Source: Ailurus styani (lineage: Eukaryota > Chordata > Mammalia > Carnivora > Ailuridae). From it: DNA of 64,000 nt. The position numbers and the translations under genes were made by a program. Location of the stretch: NCBI GenBank assembly GCA_002007465.1, contig LNAC01000032.1:1683297-1747296 (forward strand), read 5' to 3'. Position 1 is the first letter of the stretch. Every line of letters starts with the position of its first letter. The notes below the pieces were generated by a model. The model worked only from the letters and a program-made list of their open reading frames with translations, was not told the origin of the DNA and did not search any database. Positions 49,500 to 60,668 of the stretch are shown here, piece by piece.

Positions 49500-50759
49500 A
49501 ACCTGAAATTCTGAATGACAATTTTGGACTCTGGTGTAAAAATTCTTCTCCTTACGTTTTCAATCAGTTTTATTGTTTGATTGTTTTTAACCTCTTACAA
49601 AACACAGATGGCCAGATTTATTCTGTGTAAGGGCTTGAGGGGAAACTAACCAGCCTGCTGATGTTTCTATTCTCATGATAATGTTTCCATGTGGAAGTTG
49701 GTAGCTCAGGATCACGCGGAGAGCCGGTTGGTCGCTAAGGCCTGTGCTGCTTGTGTCTTGAACTTGCTAAAGCTTGGAAGTCATCAGTCCAATTTACCAG
49801 CTCATTCTTTAAAACCAGGAGGGTCTGTATTTTCCTTGGCCTCTTTCTTCCAGCAAATATTATAAGACCTTAATTCTCATTGTGGGTTAATTATTCTCTT
49901 CTATTTGCCTGAAACATAATTCAGTGGGAACTAGTCCTACTCAAGGAAATGAGGGCAGAAATTACATAATTGAGAATAATGGCTTGAAAGCCATGAATGT
50001 CTAGAATCCTGTGTTAAGTCTGATCCATACTAGCTTGGTGGTCTTTATAGGCAATTCACTGGAAAAAAGAAAAAGAAGTTTTTCCTTCCACTTTCAAAGT
50101 GGGATCATCATAAAGATTAAATATTTACTGACTGACAATAATGAGCTAGCTCCTTAGAAAAATGAGACCTATAGTTAGTCCCTAAACACTTTCCAATTAA
50201 AGGAGTATGATTTTAACTCAGCTGGTTCTCAATTAGAGAAATTCCAATATATGAAAATTCATATTTAATAAAATAGAAATATTATAAAGATTATTTCCAT
50301 TATGAATAAATACATTTAATTAACTGCCAACTAAATATTTTTAAGGGAATGGTGGTGGACCTGACTGAAGAGAAACTATAGTCATTTGTACTTAGTGTTT
50401 TAATTATTAATATCCTGTAACCTTTAGGAAAAACTTTTCCTGAGAAACATGAAATCTCAACAGCACCAATTTGCAATTAAAGTCTTTACTGATGTTATCC
50501 AGGCAGGATGAATAAAAATTCTAAATGTTTAATGTTCTTAAGTAATGCTAGATGATTAGACATCTGGTGTAAGTTTTATAATTAAATGAGGCTTAAGAGT
50601 TATGCTGATAGGATACTGCTGGCCTTTACAACTATCTGGCCCCTTTCTTGATGTTATCAGTTAAAAACGGTGATAAGTTGTAGAAATTATTAACTAGCCA
50701 TTTTGGAACAAGGAACAAAGTATTAAACCATATCTAAAAAGTTATTCTTTGTATTTTAG
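49500..50759. other. Unique sequence upstream of the collagen exon
   Basis: I recognise no repeat in the last 1.2 kb before the exon. The region near 50.2-50.7 kb is AT-rich. Confidence 0.5.
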
Positions 50760-50804
50760 GCCCTCCGGGGAAACGAGGTAAGAGGGGCCGAAGAGGAGAA
50801 TCTG
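50760..50804 (+). CDS. COL25A1: Collagen XXV alpha-1 exon (start of first collagenous domain)
   Basis: This is a 45-nt coding exon between 'gtattttag' (acceptor) and 'gtaagt' (perfect donor consensus). It starts with the last two bases of a Gly codon and ends with the first base of another. Read that way it encodes GPPGKRGKRGRRGES, then G: perfect Gly-X-Y register with six basic residues. From memory this matches the start of the COL1 domain of collagen XXV, just after the Cys-containing linker that follows the furin site. COL25A1 is a type II transmembrane collagen of neurons. Its shed ectodomain (CLAC) binds amyloid-beta, and the gene is needed for motor innervation. Basic residues near here are implicated in heparin and amyloid binding. 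The 45-nt length is a typical collagen exon size. The related collagens XIII and XXIII differ in this basic string as I recall them. An internal in-frame donor is listed separately. The flanking coding exons were not found by eye, apart from the microexon downstream. Confidence 0.86.
50774..50783 (+). promoter_or_regulatory. Internal alternative 5' splice site within the collagen exon
   Basis: The bases CGAG|GTAAGA match the donor consensus closely, with the cut after 50777. Using this donor would shorten the exon from 45 to 18 nt. The intron phase would be unchanged, because both donors fall after the first base of a Gly codon. The 27 nt removed encode GKRGRRGES, exactly three collagen triplets. 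Whether it is used cannot be told from sequence alone. Confidence 0.5.
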
Positions 50805-51329
50805 GTAAGTCTCTCTTTCAGCTGCTCCTTGTCATTAATGTTTTGGTTAGATTCCTGCATCTGTTCCTCCTAGTTAGTGATTATATTGTCTTGCTAGAGG
50901 TTGCGTGTAAGCTTGTGTGTTTAAATCTCCTCTGCTAGGCCTAGAATTTTTTTCATCTTCTTATTTCCATCAAAGTGTAGGTAGAAGTTTGGAAAATATT
51001 GTTAATTTGTTATGTTTGATAAACACTGGCAACCAGTTTGGGGTTATTTACTGGTCAGGTGAAGTTTGTCCTTTCTGCGTACAGTGGACGGTTTTGTCGC
51101 TGCACGCAGTGTGGTGAAACACCCATGCTTCCGTCTCCACAGAGAGCAAATGCAGGATCTTTATGAAAACATCTGCTTTGGGACACTGGGGCACATGTCT
51201 TGGAAAGCTTTATTGTTATTTTATCCAACTGGTACAATTTTGTCATGCTTTTACTCTCATTCATTTCAAAATTTGGAATTTTTATTCCTCTTGTATAACC
51301 CTGGAATTTTCGTGATGACAGAAGCCTTA

Positions 51330-51465
51330 GTAATCAATCCAGCATTTTCATTTTGTAGTTGAGGAAATGGAGGCCCCAGAGCAGTCAGGTGATTCGGCCA
51401 AGGCCACGCAATATTTTATGAGCAGAATTTGAAACAGGACCAATTGTCCTGATGCCCATTTCAGT
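51330..51465 (-). repeat. MIR fragment, antisense
   Basis: 'ttttcattttgtagttgaggaaatggaggccccagagcagtcaggtgattcggccaaggccacgc' is antisense MIR. Confidence 0.75.
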
Positions 51466-52772
51466 GAGTTTTTGCTTTCAGGCCAGATCACGGTATGTAT
51501 CCTCTTCTTACCTTGCAAGGAAGTACTGACGGCCTGATAAGATTTCGTGGTCATTTACATTTTTGGAGTCTTAGACTTTATAAAACAAGCAAGACAGCAA
51601 GTGCACACACTCATTTCGATATCTGGTTTCAAAAAATTTTTTTTGAGTTTTTTTTTCTTCACTTTGGAAGGTAATTTAATGTTTGATTCTATTGTGTTAA
51701 GAAATGCTCTTTTCTACTATTTTTTAGTAAGTATTTATCAATGTTAAAAATAACCAATCTAAGTGTTAAAATAGTAGAAATACTAACCTACCAAAAAGAG
51801 CAGCAGATTGATATGCTGTGTTTTTGTTTTTTTGTCTTATTTCCTCTTTCGAAAAAAAAAAAGATGTCGAAGTAAAAGGGATTTATGAAAATTCAGTAAT
51901 TTTGGGTAATATAGCTGCTTAATTCCTTTAGGAGTCCTCTTAAAAGTTATCTTTAAACCTTATTTAATCTAAATAATTGGATGCTTATATAGGTATCCTT
52001 TTCACTATACAAAATTTTATATTAAAAGATGGTTTATAAATGTGTTTTAAGGAATAAGAAATAATGAAACATTAGTGCAACCAAATAATGAGTGAATTGG
52101 TCTTTGTCAAAAGAAATAAAAAGGATTGGGGGGGAATAAACATTTTGTACTGATGTGAAGTTTTATGGAAAAATGAAAAAGTTCCTAACTTATTGGCTAC
52201 TAAAAACTTGTTTTTAATTGATATATAGTGTGGAAATATTGAAATTTTCTTAGACATTGCCTATGTTTTAACGAGAATACACATCTGCTGTATGAGAATG
52301 TATGAGAATTTAATGAGAATACACAAATATCAGGGTTCAGTGTTTTATTTATTGACAATGCTACTGAATGAAAAAACCTTGGAACAAATCATGGGTATAT
52401 TTCTCATTTTACCACTTTACCAAATTCAAAACACTTATATATCAATTCTCTCTAATGGGGCTATCATAAACAACCAAAGAACCTACGATTTCACATTTTA
52501 TCTAAATTTTTAGGTATAAATAGTCCATCTTAAGATGAACCTCTCAGTAATTCATAGGCGTCAGGGAATCTGAATATCCACTGAAATTTTATGTAAAATT
52601 TGGTGTGCAGATAGATGTAAATGCACTTTTCTGATATGGTATCAAAGTTGTCCATGACCTAAAAAAAAGATTAAGAATCATTGATTTCTAGATGACTTCT
52701 TCCTTTTGTATTTTGCTGATGATTACGACAATGCTTTCATCTTGTATTTAATCTCAATATTTTGCATCTTCA

Positions 52773-52825
52773 CTAATTCATCTCTCCCTTTCTCTTATTC
52801 TCTCCACCCTGCCCCCACCCCACAG
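52773..52825 (+). promoter_or_regulatory. Branch point candidate, pyrimidine tract and acceptor of the microexon
   Basis: A CTAAT branch-like pentamer at 52773-52777 is followed by an almost unbroken run of C and T from about 52781, ending in CACAG at 52825. It is one of the strongest acceptor contexts I noticed in the window, as expected for recognition of a very short exon. Confidence 0.6.
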
Positions 52826-52833
52826 GTCCTCCT
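52826..52833 (+). CDS. COL25A1: Probable 8-nt microexon of collagen XXV alpha-1
   Basis: Eight bases (GTCCTCCT) lie between a very strong acceptor and a perfect donor. The acceptor has a pyrimidine tract of about 40 nt ending 'ccccacag'; the donor is 'gtaagt'. Joined to the previous exon, which ends in the first base of a Gly codon, they read G-P-P. This continues GESG as GESGPP, which fits the collagen XXV sequence as I remember it (next residues GQPGPQ). The exon also shifts the splice phase from 1 to 0, so the next exon should begin on a whole Gly codon. Reading on past the donor gives non-collagen residues (V-S-I-F-A-A) and later a stop, so the exon does not simply extend. A candidate branch point (CTAAT, A at 52776) lies about 50 nt upstream. 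The small size keeps certainty moderate; a spliced transcript would settle it. Confidence 0.66.
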
Positions 52834-54184
52834 GTAAGTATATTTGCTGCATTTGGGCCTTTGTACCTTAATTGGGATCACGTATGTTAAAACTTTGTTG
52901 AGACATCAAAATATAGCCTATATTTCAATTAGAAAAATTGTCACTGACCTTTGAGGAGTATTTAGCATTAGGAAATTATTTTTTAAGTACACTATCTTGC
53001 ATATGTTCAAGTGCAAAACATGTTTATTTAAAAAAAACTTTATTTATAATATGATCACAAACCAGTTACTCTCCTGGGAATTTTGGAGTAACTTATGAAG
53101 CTCCTGATATTAAATACTTTTCCTGGAATTCTGAGGTTTCTCTTGCAAGCAAATCCCCAAGCTATTTCGCACTTCTTTTTTCATCTGTTTAAACTTGTAT
53201 CTGAAATATTTGCATTTGCCAGTCCACCAAATGTAGATGGCAACATGATCATGGAAATGATACCCCCCGTGGGCTTGGTCCGGTACTCCCTCCTTAGGCA
53301 ACACTCCCTTTGAAGTCTGTTGGAGTATGTCTGCATAAAAAACATGAGATGGAGTCCTTAGAGAGTTGCTCTTTCTTTTTTCTTTCCTTGAGTAGGTCAG
53401 AGCTGTAGCATTCCAGCCTGCTTTGCACTCACAGGAACAGATTATCTTGTCAGCTTTGAGCTAGATGTGTTTTTGAGTAATAATATCCTGGATATCTGTT
53501 GTCTGACCCCAGTGTTTGCATTGTCCACTGTACATTTACGGTAGCAATGATCATTGGCCTTGAGATATTTTCTCAAATAGCCAATTTGCTCCAGGGTTCA
53601 AAGACTTCACATTGGCAACTTTTCTAACAGGCCAGCATGGTCCGGGGAGAGGGGTTTAGCATATACTCATTTACTTTATTCAGAGGAAGCATTGGCTTCC
53701 AAATATCTTTTGCAGTCTTCCTGCCACGTTCAAGGGTGGAACATAAATCATGTTAGAAGTGACTTTGCTTCTGTAACTGACTTTCAGCTCCTGCTTAATG
53801 CTAGGCAGATGGCATGGCCCTGGTCTCGGAGCCTTATTCTTTGGCTTTATATGTAAGCCTCTGTCTTTAAAACTAGAAAGAAACCATTACTACCCAGAGG
53901 AAACTCTAGAGATTACAGCCAGAATAGAGTGTTCAAGACTTTTTTTTGGTGGATGTAACTATTAGACATGCCAAGAGGTAGTTAAATCTTGCTTCTTCCA
54001 TACGGTGACATACAGTGACATCCTGGGTTCTAGTGTTTCCTCTTTGGCCCTTCAGAAGTTTTCAGTCGCCATACAGCCCCTCCCTTCTTGGGGCCATCTA
54101 ATAGTCCAGTTCTCCACTAAAGATTTAGTTGTTTTTTCTTATTATATAAGTAGAAAATATAACTAATATGCTTAAGCCCTGAGT
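52834..54184. other. Unique intron sequence after the microexon
   Basis: No repeat family or exon recognised in 1.35 kb. Confidence 0.45.
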
Positions 54185-54645
54185 ATAGGCATACCTGGGA
54201 GATATTGTGAGTTCAGTTCCAGACTACTGAAATAAAGAGATAAACACTATAAAGTGAGTCAAATGAAGTTTTTGGCTTCCTAGTGCATATGAAAGTTATG
54301 CTGACACTATACTGTAGTCTCTTAAGTGTGTAATATCATTATGTCCAAAAAACAAAAAACACAAAAACAATATACCTGCCTTAATTAAAAAATACATCAT
54401 TGCTAAAAATGCTAGCCATCATCTGAGATTTCAGTGAGTCACAATAACTGATCATAGATCACCATAGCAAATATAATAGTAATGAAAAAGTTTGAAATAT
54501 TGTGAGAATTATCAAAACGTCTCTCTGTGACAGAGACACAAAGGGAGCAAATGCTATTAGACAAATGGTTCCTATGGACTTGTTTGATGCAGGATTGCCA
54601 CAAACCTTCAATTTGTAATAATAATAATAATAAAACCTATAGCTG
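54185..54645 (+). mobile_element. Tigger-type (TcMar) DNA transposon fragment
   Basis: 'aggcatacctgggagatattgtgagttcagttccagactactg', 'tatgaaagttatgctgacactatactgtagtctcttaagtgtg' and 'gctagccatcatctgag' match a mammalian Tigger family. An ATT-repeat run near 54618-54634 is inside its end. No transposase frame. Confidence 0.8.
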
Positions 54646-54694
54646 TGAAGCTCAATAATGTGAAATGTAGTATAATGACATATGTTTGTATATG

Positions 54695-54860
54695 GCAAGT
54701 AACATTCTATGTACTTCACCCACATACTTTCATTTTATCTCACATAAATCCTGGTGTTACCATTCCCATTGCTCAGTGAGGAAAAGACTCATAGTGGTTA
54801 ATTATCAATGGGTTGTGCCTCTAGAGAGGGTTTACAAAGTTGGAATTCAATTAGATGTGT
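54695..54860 (-). repeat. MIR-like fragment, antisense
   Basis: 'tgtacttcacccacatactttcattttatctcacataaatcctgg' followed by 'ccattgctcagtgaggaaaagactc' fits antisense MIR. Confidence 0.6.
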
Positions 54861-57399
54861 CTGATTTTAAACCCATTCCACTTACCACATTATTCCTATT
54901 GCTTATGAATTATGAGTATGTTACAACATATATCATTGTCACACAGGTTTGCCAGGCTATGGTCAAATCATATTCCTTGATATAAGTAATTATATATTTT
55001 TAAAAAGTCCAAAAAATATCAGGTTTCTAATGCATGAAATGAGCATTCATACTGTCCCATCTCGATGGAGTTTTGAAGAAGTTCTGTGTCTAGCTAACTG
55101 CATTAAATCTAAGAAATAAGGTATAGTTATGAGTTTTAATAATAATCAAGTTTGTAATTTAATAATTTTAATAAGTTAATAATCAAATGAATTAATAATT
55201 TAACAATAATTTAATAATAAATGAGATTAATAATACTGACTAAAAGATAATTGAAGTCACTCACATTTGAAGAAATGAAAAACCATTGATTGTGAAAAAG
55301 AAAAAGTATGTATTGATCATGCTGTCTTTACTAATACAATGGAGTCTTATAGCACTTGGGACCCCATATCATGGTAACTCTTATAGATAAAATACCTTAT
55401 AATGAAATCCTCTTGAACCTCTAATTTCTAAACTCATATACATGATTTTCAAGGATTTGCCTTTTATTAAATTTAACTTTAGAGTTATAAAATATTTCCA
55501 TTATATTTCTTGTATCTGAGTAATAGTAAATGAACAGTGGCATTATTATGATTAAATAGGTTTACCAGTGATATATTTTTTGAGATGTAATATCTGAATA
55601 TTGACAATTATAATTTGAAGTGACCATGCTCATCCTAGTCTTAGCATCATTTAATTGTATGTGTATTTTTCCATTTCTGTTCCATGCACTGAAATCTGAA
55701 AATTTCTGTAATTTTATTTTTAGAGAATTTTTCCCCCTAATTTTGTGTTTTTTAAAAAAATATACTTAACTATCTTCCCAATGAAGAAATTGGATGAAAT
55801 ATCAAAATTTATGCTGCCACTTTAATGGCAGTTGCCCTTGCCTCCATCCTGTAAATCCAGTGTAAAGCACAAAGGTGGTGTGAGAAGTTCCATGGTCTTG
55901 ATTTTGGTGAGTAACCCATGGCACGGAGCCTGTACCAGACTCATTGGCAAAAGTAAATTCCTTGAGCCCCTTCTAGCCGTGAGCTTCTGTGGTCCCACGG
56001 CTTCACATATACAGAAAGATTATGAAGTGTAACCTGATGTCCTGGTGTGTATTTTCTTGCCATTCACATTCACTTGTTGTGAAATGTGCTCAGCAGTGTA
56101 AAAAACAGCATTCGCACACTTAGGAAATGAACAAATAAAAGATTGATTGGCCTGAGGGACAGTATCAGATCTTTTCTGCCACTAAGAGTCACCTTTTTCA
56201 TTACCCTTCTGAAGTAATACCCTGAAGTAAAATTTTAAAAACAGCATAATGATAAAATTTAATTTAGCAACTTTACATCTTCATTTGATGTATTTTGGAA
56301 AACTTGGGCACGTTATGCTAGAATTATGTGAGGCTAAAGTGTTTATTCTCTGTCAGTTTCTAGGTCTTGAATATTGAGATCATTTATAATTTAATGCTTG
56401 AAATTACAACTTGATTTCGATCCCACATATCCATTTACTCTTTAGGAAGAAGCTATTCAGATTATAATTTATAAGTTACCCATTTTGACAAAAAAGAAAT
56501 CACTACCTCAGGAGTCTTACTATAAAAGGCTACAGTGGAGTAATTTTATGATGATTTAATTTACTTTTACCTGGATATAAGGTACTTTTTTCTATTTTCT
56601 TTTTCATAAAGGTAACATGTTTTCAAACATTGCTCTAAAGGAATCCATAAAAGTGATTTGAGCGCCTAGCATGGATATCACGAATATGTTTGCTAGAATG
56701 ATTTGCCTGACCGTTGTGTTACCTGATTGCATACGGCATGAAATTGTACCTTCTATTCTGGGTGTCTTAAAAATACATTCATGTTTCAATAAGAAACAAA
56801 GAGTAAGATTAAAGTTTACAAAGTGCCTTCAGAGTTTTCAAATATAGCAAATTTTGCACTATTTTGGATCGTTTTCGAGTCAGTGGGGGATGTGGTTTCT
56901 CTGTCCTTTGTCCCCAAAGGAAGTGCTATTCTAATATTCAGAGGTAGAAGAGTAAAAAGAGTCCATAAGTGTAGCCAGAAAAGAGTCAGGAGACCTGTTT
57001 TAACTGGCTTTTTATTTGTGTTGGTCTATCAAGCAGTATAATTGTGCTTGACTGACAGAGATATGATGTTATTGTTGGTAGCATAGAACCCTCTGAGGTG
57101 TGAAATATGACGCTCTCATGCAGCCTGTTCTGTCCCGTGTACCTTCAGCAATTGTCAACTCAGTTTGAAGCCCAGAATCTTGTTGACAGATGAATGAAGC
57201 AGACTTAGCCAAGTTAAGCTTACAAGGCTATTTCTGCCAATGTGGTAGATGAATTAGGAAAAGAAATCTCTGAGGAAATTTTAGATGAAAAACTCTTGTA
57301 TCTTTACTTCATATTAAAAAAAATATGACTTTTAAGTCAATAGTAAATCTTTTCCAGATATGCTAATAATTATAGTTTATGGTAAACTTCCTACCATGT
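54861..57399. other. Mostly unique AT-rich intron sequence
   Basis: A TTAATAAT-rich patch lies at 55135-55240. No exon recognised. Confidence 0.45.
55135..55240. repeat. Imperfect (TTAATAA) AT-rich repeat
   Basis: Many overlapping TTAATAAT and AATTTAATAA words with no clean period. Confidence 0.75.
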
Positions 57400-57560
57400 G
57401 TCACTTTACAGACCAATTCTCATACCAGCCTCAAGAACTAGAGATTTGTTATACCCATTTTACAGACTAAGAAACTGAGGGTTGGGCAAGTCAAGTAATT
57501 TTGCTCAAGCACTCACATTTAGCGGGAAGCAGAACCAAAATTTGAACCTATGTCATCTCT
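57400..57560 (-). repeat. MIR SINE, antisense
   Basis: 'acccattttacagactaagaaactgagggttgggcaagtcaag' is antisense MIR, followed by 'agcagaaccaaaatttgaacc'. Confidence 0.82.
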
Positions 57561-58580
57561 ATCTCTCTTCGAAGCCCATTCCCCCCACCATATTTCTTTA
57601 AGATGTTTTTCATCCAAGTAAGCTTTTAGGTTTACCGCTTTCTCTGCAGATACCTTCCTTGTTGTGTCTTATCCTCCCTCTGTTATCTACAGTTCCTATT
57701 AAGCTTTTCTTAGTTACCTATAGATCTCCCTCCCATCTTCCATGTGATCTTTCATACGGTTGGTTACTCAAGACAAGCTTATAAATCATCTAATTCATAT
57801 CTAATGTGTGGTGATATGAGCTTTGCCTTTGAGTCAAGAAAATTAAATACAAAATTGTCTTAGAGTATTTCAGCAAATGTTCCTTTAATTTCTTCTTTGT
57901 TATATTCCTGCTTAGTTATTAGCACATTTTTATTTCTATTTGGGCTCAAAGACTATGCTTTTGGATGTGTAGTGCCTTATTTTTTCTGTAATAATAGGGC
58001 ATTTTTGTTGATAGAGCAAATCATTTATCTTATAGGAAGCAGAACCACTATAATATACTAGGATGGCTAGATAAAATTCAGATACAGTCACCATAACAAA
58101 CCAAAGAAACAGACAAAACAAGCCTGGAGAATTAGTTTGTGTCTAAAGGCTGTTTGGGGACAAGGCTATAATAGAATGACCGTAGGCTGTCACAGATGGG
58201 TAGTTCATTTGGGGACACTGAACACAGGTTTGTCTCTTGGAACAAAAGGTAGAACAAGAGGATATAACTATAATTCTTACATAGAAGAGATTCCCCAGTG
58301 TCTTTTTATGTCTTCTGTTTTGAGTGATTCAAGCTGCCATGTTTGAAGAGGAAACTATGCTTAGTGGCAGTTTATTTCAATGCTCCCTCTCATATTGTTT
58401 ATATAGATTTAATGCCAGATTAAGCAGAACTTTGGAATTCTTGAAAAGGGCAAGATACTGGGTAAAGACCCACAAATTGAGGTAAATAAGGGTGTTTCAA
58501 AAGAGGAGGAGAGGAGGAACTAGACATACAAAAATATTGACAATGTTTTTCTTTGCAACGTTATTTTTTCTACTAGTCTA
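57561..58580. other. Unassigned intron sequence
   Basis: Nothing recognised. Confidence 0.4.
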
Positions 58581-58589
58581 TTTCTAGAT

Positions 58590-58990
58590 GCCATCTGTTT
58601 TAGAATAACTGTAGCTACTATGACAGACAGACCCTGAGATGTTAGTAGTTTACCACAATATACATTTATTTCTTATACATGGTGAGGGATAATCTTTCAG
58701 GGACCCAGAGTGATGGAGACTATCTTTCATCCGAGTGTTCTAAAGTTACCCTGAGCATAGATATGCAGCCATCAGATAAGAAAAATAAGGAAAGAGAGTG
58801 AAAGCTTAGATAGAAGGATTTTCTTTGGCCAGTACTTGAAGTACAGGGTTTTATGGTTTATATCACTTTTGACCACATTCCTTTGGCAAGAGTCAACTTC
58901 CATCTTCACACATAACTGCAAGAGAGATCAAGAAATGTAGCTGTGGGCTCAGAAGAAAAGGTAAATAGATTTGGTAACAGCCAACCTCTG
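58590..58990. repeat. Ancient interspersed repeat, family undetermined
   Basis: 'gaccacattcctttggcaagagtcaac', 'cataactgcaagagagatcaagaaatgtagct' and 'ggtaacagccaacctctgctgccc' are phrases I associate with an old mammalian repeat, but I cannot name it. Confidence 0.4.
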
Positions 58991-59165
58991 CTGCCCTGTC
59001 TGGAAATAATTCCTTAAGAAATAGAAAAAGAAAAAAAGGAACAGAAAAGCTAGAAATCCTCAGAGAGATGTACATAGGTATGTCACTTGGGTGATAATGT
59101 AAACTCTATCTCACTGTAACATTTTAGAGAAGAAAAACATTCATCAAAACTATTATCACTAGAAT

Positions 59166-59377
59166 GGAGCACCTGGGTGGTTCAGTCGGTTAAGCGTTCA
59201 ACTCTTGGTTTTGGCTCAGGTCATGATCTCAGGGTCGTGGAATCAAGCCCCGTGTTAGGCTCTACGCTCAGCATGGAGTCTGCTTGAGATTTTTTCTCCC
59301 TTCCTTTCCTGCCCTCTCTGCTCCTCCCCCTACTTGAACTCTCTCTCAAATAAATAAATAAATATAATCTTAAAAGA
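59166..59377 (+). repeat. Can-SINE, sense, older subtype
   Basis: It opens GGAGCACCTGGGTGGTTCAG and includes TTAAGCGTTCAACTCTTGGT. Approximate duplications ATTATCACTAGAAT at 59152-59165 and AATATTACTAGAAT at 59378-59391. Confidence 0.94.
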
Positions 59378-59428
59378 AATATTACTAGAATTTTTGGGCA
59401 GGAAAAAACATAAAAAGAAAGAGGTAAT

Positions 59429-59463
59429 TTTTTGTTTGTTTGTTTGTTTGTTTGTTTGTTTTT
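59429..59463. repeat. (GTTT)n microsatellite
   Basis: Eight GTTT units. Confidence 0.93.
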
Positions 59464-59786
59464 AAGTTGGGGATTGGTTTATAAGAAGAGTAGGGTTTTA
59501 ATGGCAGGTCATGAACCCCAGTCCTGCCCAGGTTACTTTGTAACATCGTTGATAAGGAGGACTTTTTAACTCTAAGCACCATTGGACTCTGTTAGGTCTT
59601 TCTCTTTCTTCTCTCCACTGTTTCTTGCACTACTGACTGATTTCATTACCTTTTGTCTACAACAGTATTGGGTTCAGAGTAACTTACTCAACTAGAAACA
59701 ATTCTGGTTATCTATCTTGTTTCATACTCTGAGTTGTTTCAGGTGAAAGCTTAATGTTTAGTAACACTTTTACCAAAAAAATGGCT

Positions 59787-60020
59787 AATCCTTTTTATTT
59801 TTTTATTTTTTTAAGGGCTGATCGTGTTTATTGGGGGGAGGCTCATGGCCTGAGTGTGTGTACATGATCACCTTCCAACAGAGTCACCTCCAAAGTCCCA
59901 GCTGTACAGCCAAAGCCTCCATCTGTGACTAATGCTTTTAAAGTGACTCTTAGAAGGTTTGAAAAGTAAGCAACTGTTGCTCTTTGGTGGGAAATAAATG
60001 ATTAAAACCAAAGAGAGTTT
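59787..60020 (-). pseudogene. Possible processed transcript fragment (3' UTR-like end with poly(A))
   Basis: On the minus strand an AATAAA (59836-59841 region) is followed about 13 nt later by TTAAAAAAATAAAAAAATAA, which looks like a poly(A) tail. This is the form of a reverse-transcribed mRNA end. The parent was not identified and no target duplication was found. A chance A-rich end or an unknown LINE end are alternatives. Confidence 0.35.
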
Positions 60021-60450
60021 AGGCATGGATCCTCTCTCTCCCAAAGATACTTGGTAGATGAAATAAGAGAGAGTTAAAAGAGTGTTTCTTTTTAGATTAA
60101 AAAATAAAAAACAAAATAAGTAGCACAAATGCAGTCAGAATTATTAAAAAGGAACCTCTCAGTTTTAAAGTTTTTGCTGTCGGTTGCTGATCGGACACCT
60201 GCAAACTTTTCAAATATATAGTCTACAACCAAATGGGTTGTCATAGCACTCTTTCCTGTTTGACTTTCTTGTGATCAAATACTTAGTTATGCTGCTGAAT
60301 TTCTAAGACTCTCTGCCTATGCAAGCCTGCAAATAAGGGGAGGACAAGGGGAGGTAATTATATAACCTCCCCAATTGTGGATTTATGGGCAATAACTAGC
60401 CTGGTCAAGAAAGTCACTCTAAAATAAAGTGCTGTTAGAAAGCAGTTTGG

Positions 60451-60654
60451 GGATGCCTGGGTGGCTCAGTTGTTAAGCATCTGCATTCAGCTTAGGTCAT
60501 GATCCCAGGGTCCTGGGATCGAGCCCCGCATCAGGCTCTCTGCTTGGCAGGTAGTCTTCTCTCTCTTCCACTCCCCCCGCTTATGTTCCCTCTGTTGCTG
60601 TCTCTCTCTCTGTCAAATAAATAAATAAATCTTAAAAAAGAAAGAAAGAAAGAA
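60451..60654 (+). repeat. Can-SINE, sense, with perfect 14-bp duplication
   Basis: It opens GGATGCCTGGGTGGCTCAGT and ends in AAATAAATAAATCTT plus GAAA units. AGAAAGCAGTTTGG is identical at 60437-60450 and 60655-60668. Confidence 0.96.
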
Positions 60655-60668
60655 AGAAAGCAGTTTGG

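Larger units (their letters stand above)
1..50759 (+). other. COL25A1: Long upstream intron of COL25A1 (partial)
   Basis: No other convincing exon was seen on either strand in this 50.8-kb stretch. The open reading frames are short and match repeats or nothing I know. It is read as intron because the first exon found begins with a split Gly codon and so needs an upstream exon. The intron may contain exons too short to see by eye. Confidence 0.75.
50805..52825 (+). other. COL25A1: Intron between the 45-nt exon and the microexon
   Basis: This 2,021-bp GT-AG intron has a donor gtaagt and acceptor cccacag. It is unique AT-rich sequence apart from a MIR remnant near 51.4 kb. No second collagen-like Gly-X-Y frame is visible inside it. 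Confidence 0.65.

Noticed and set aside
49288..49506. Lys/Glu-rich open frame
   Set aside because: Purely a translation of the GAAA microsatellite.
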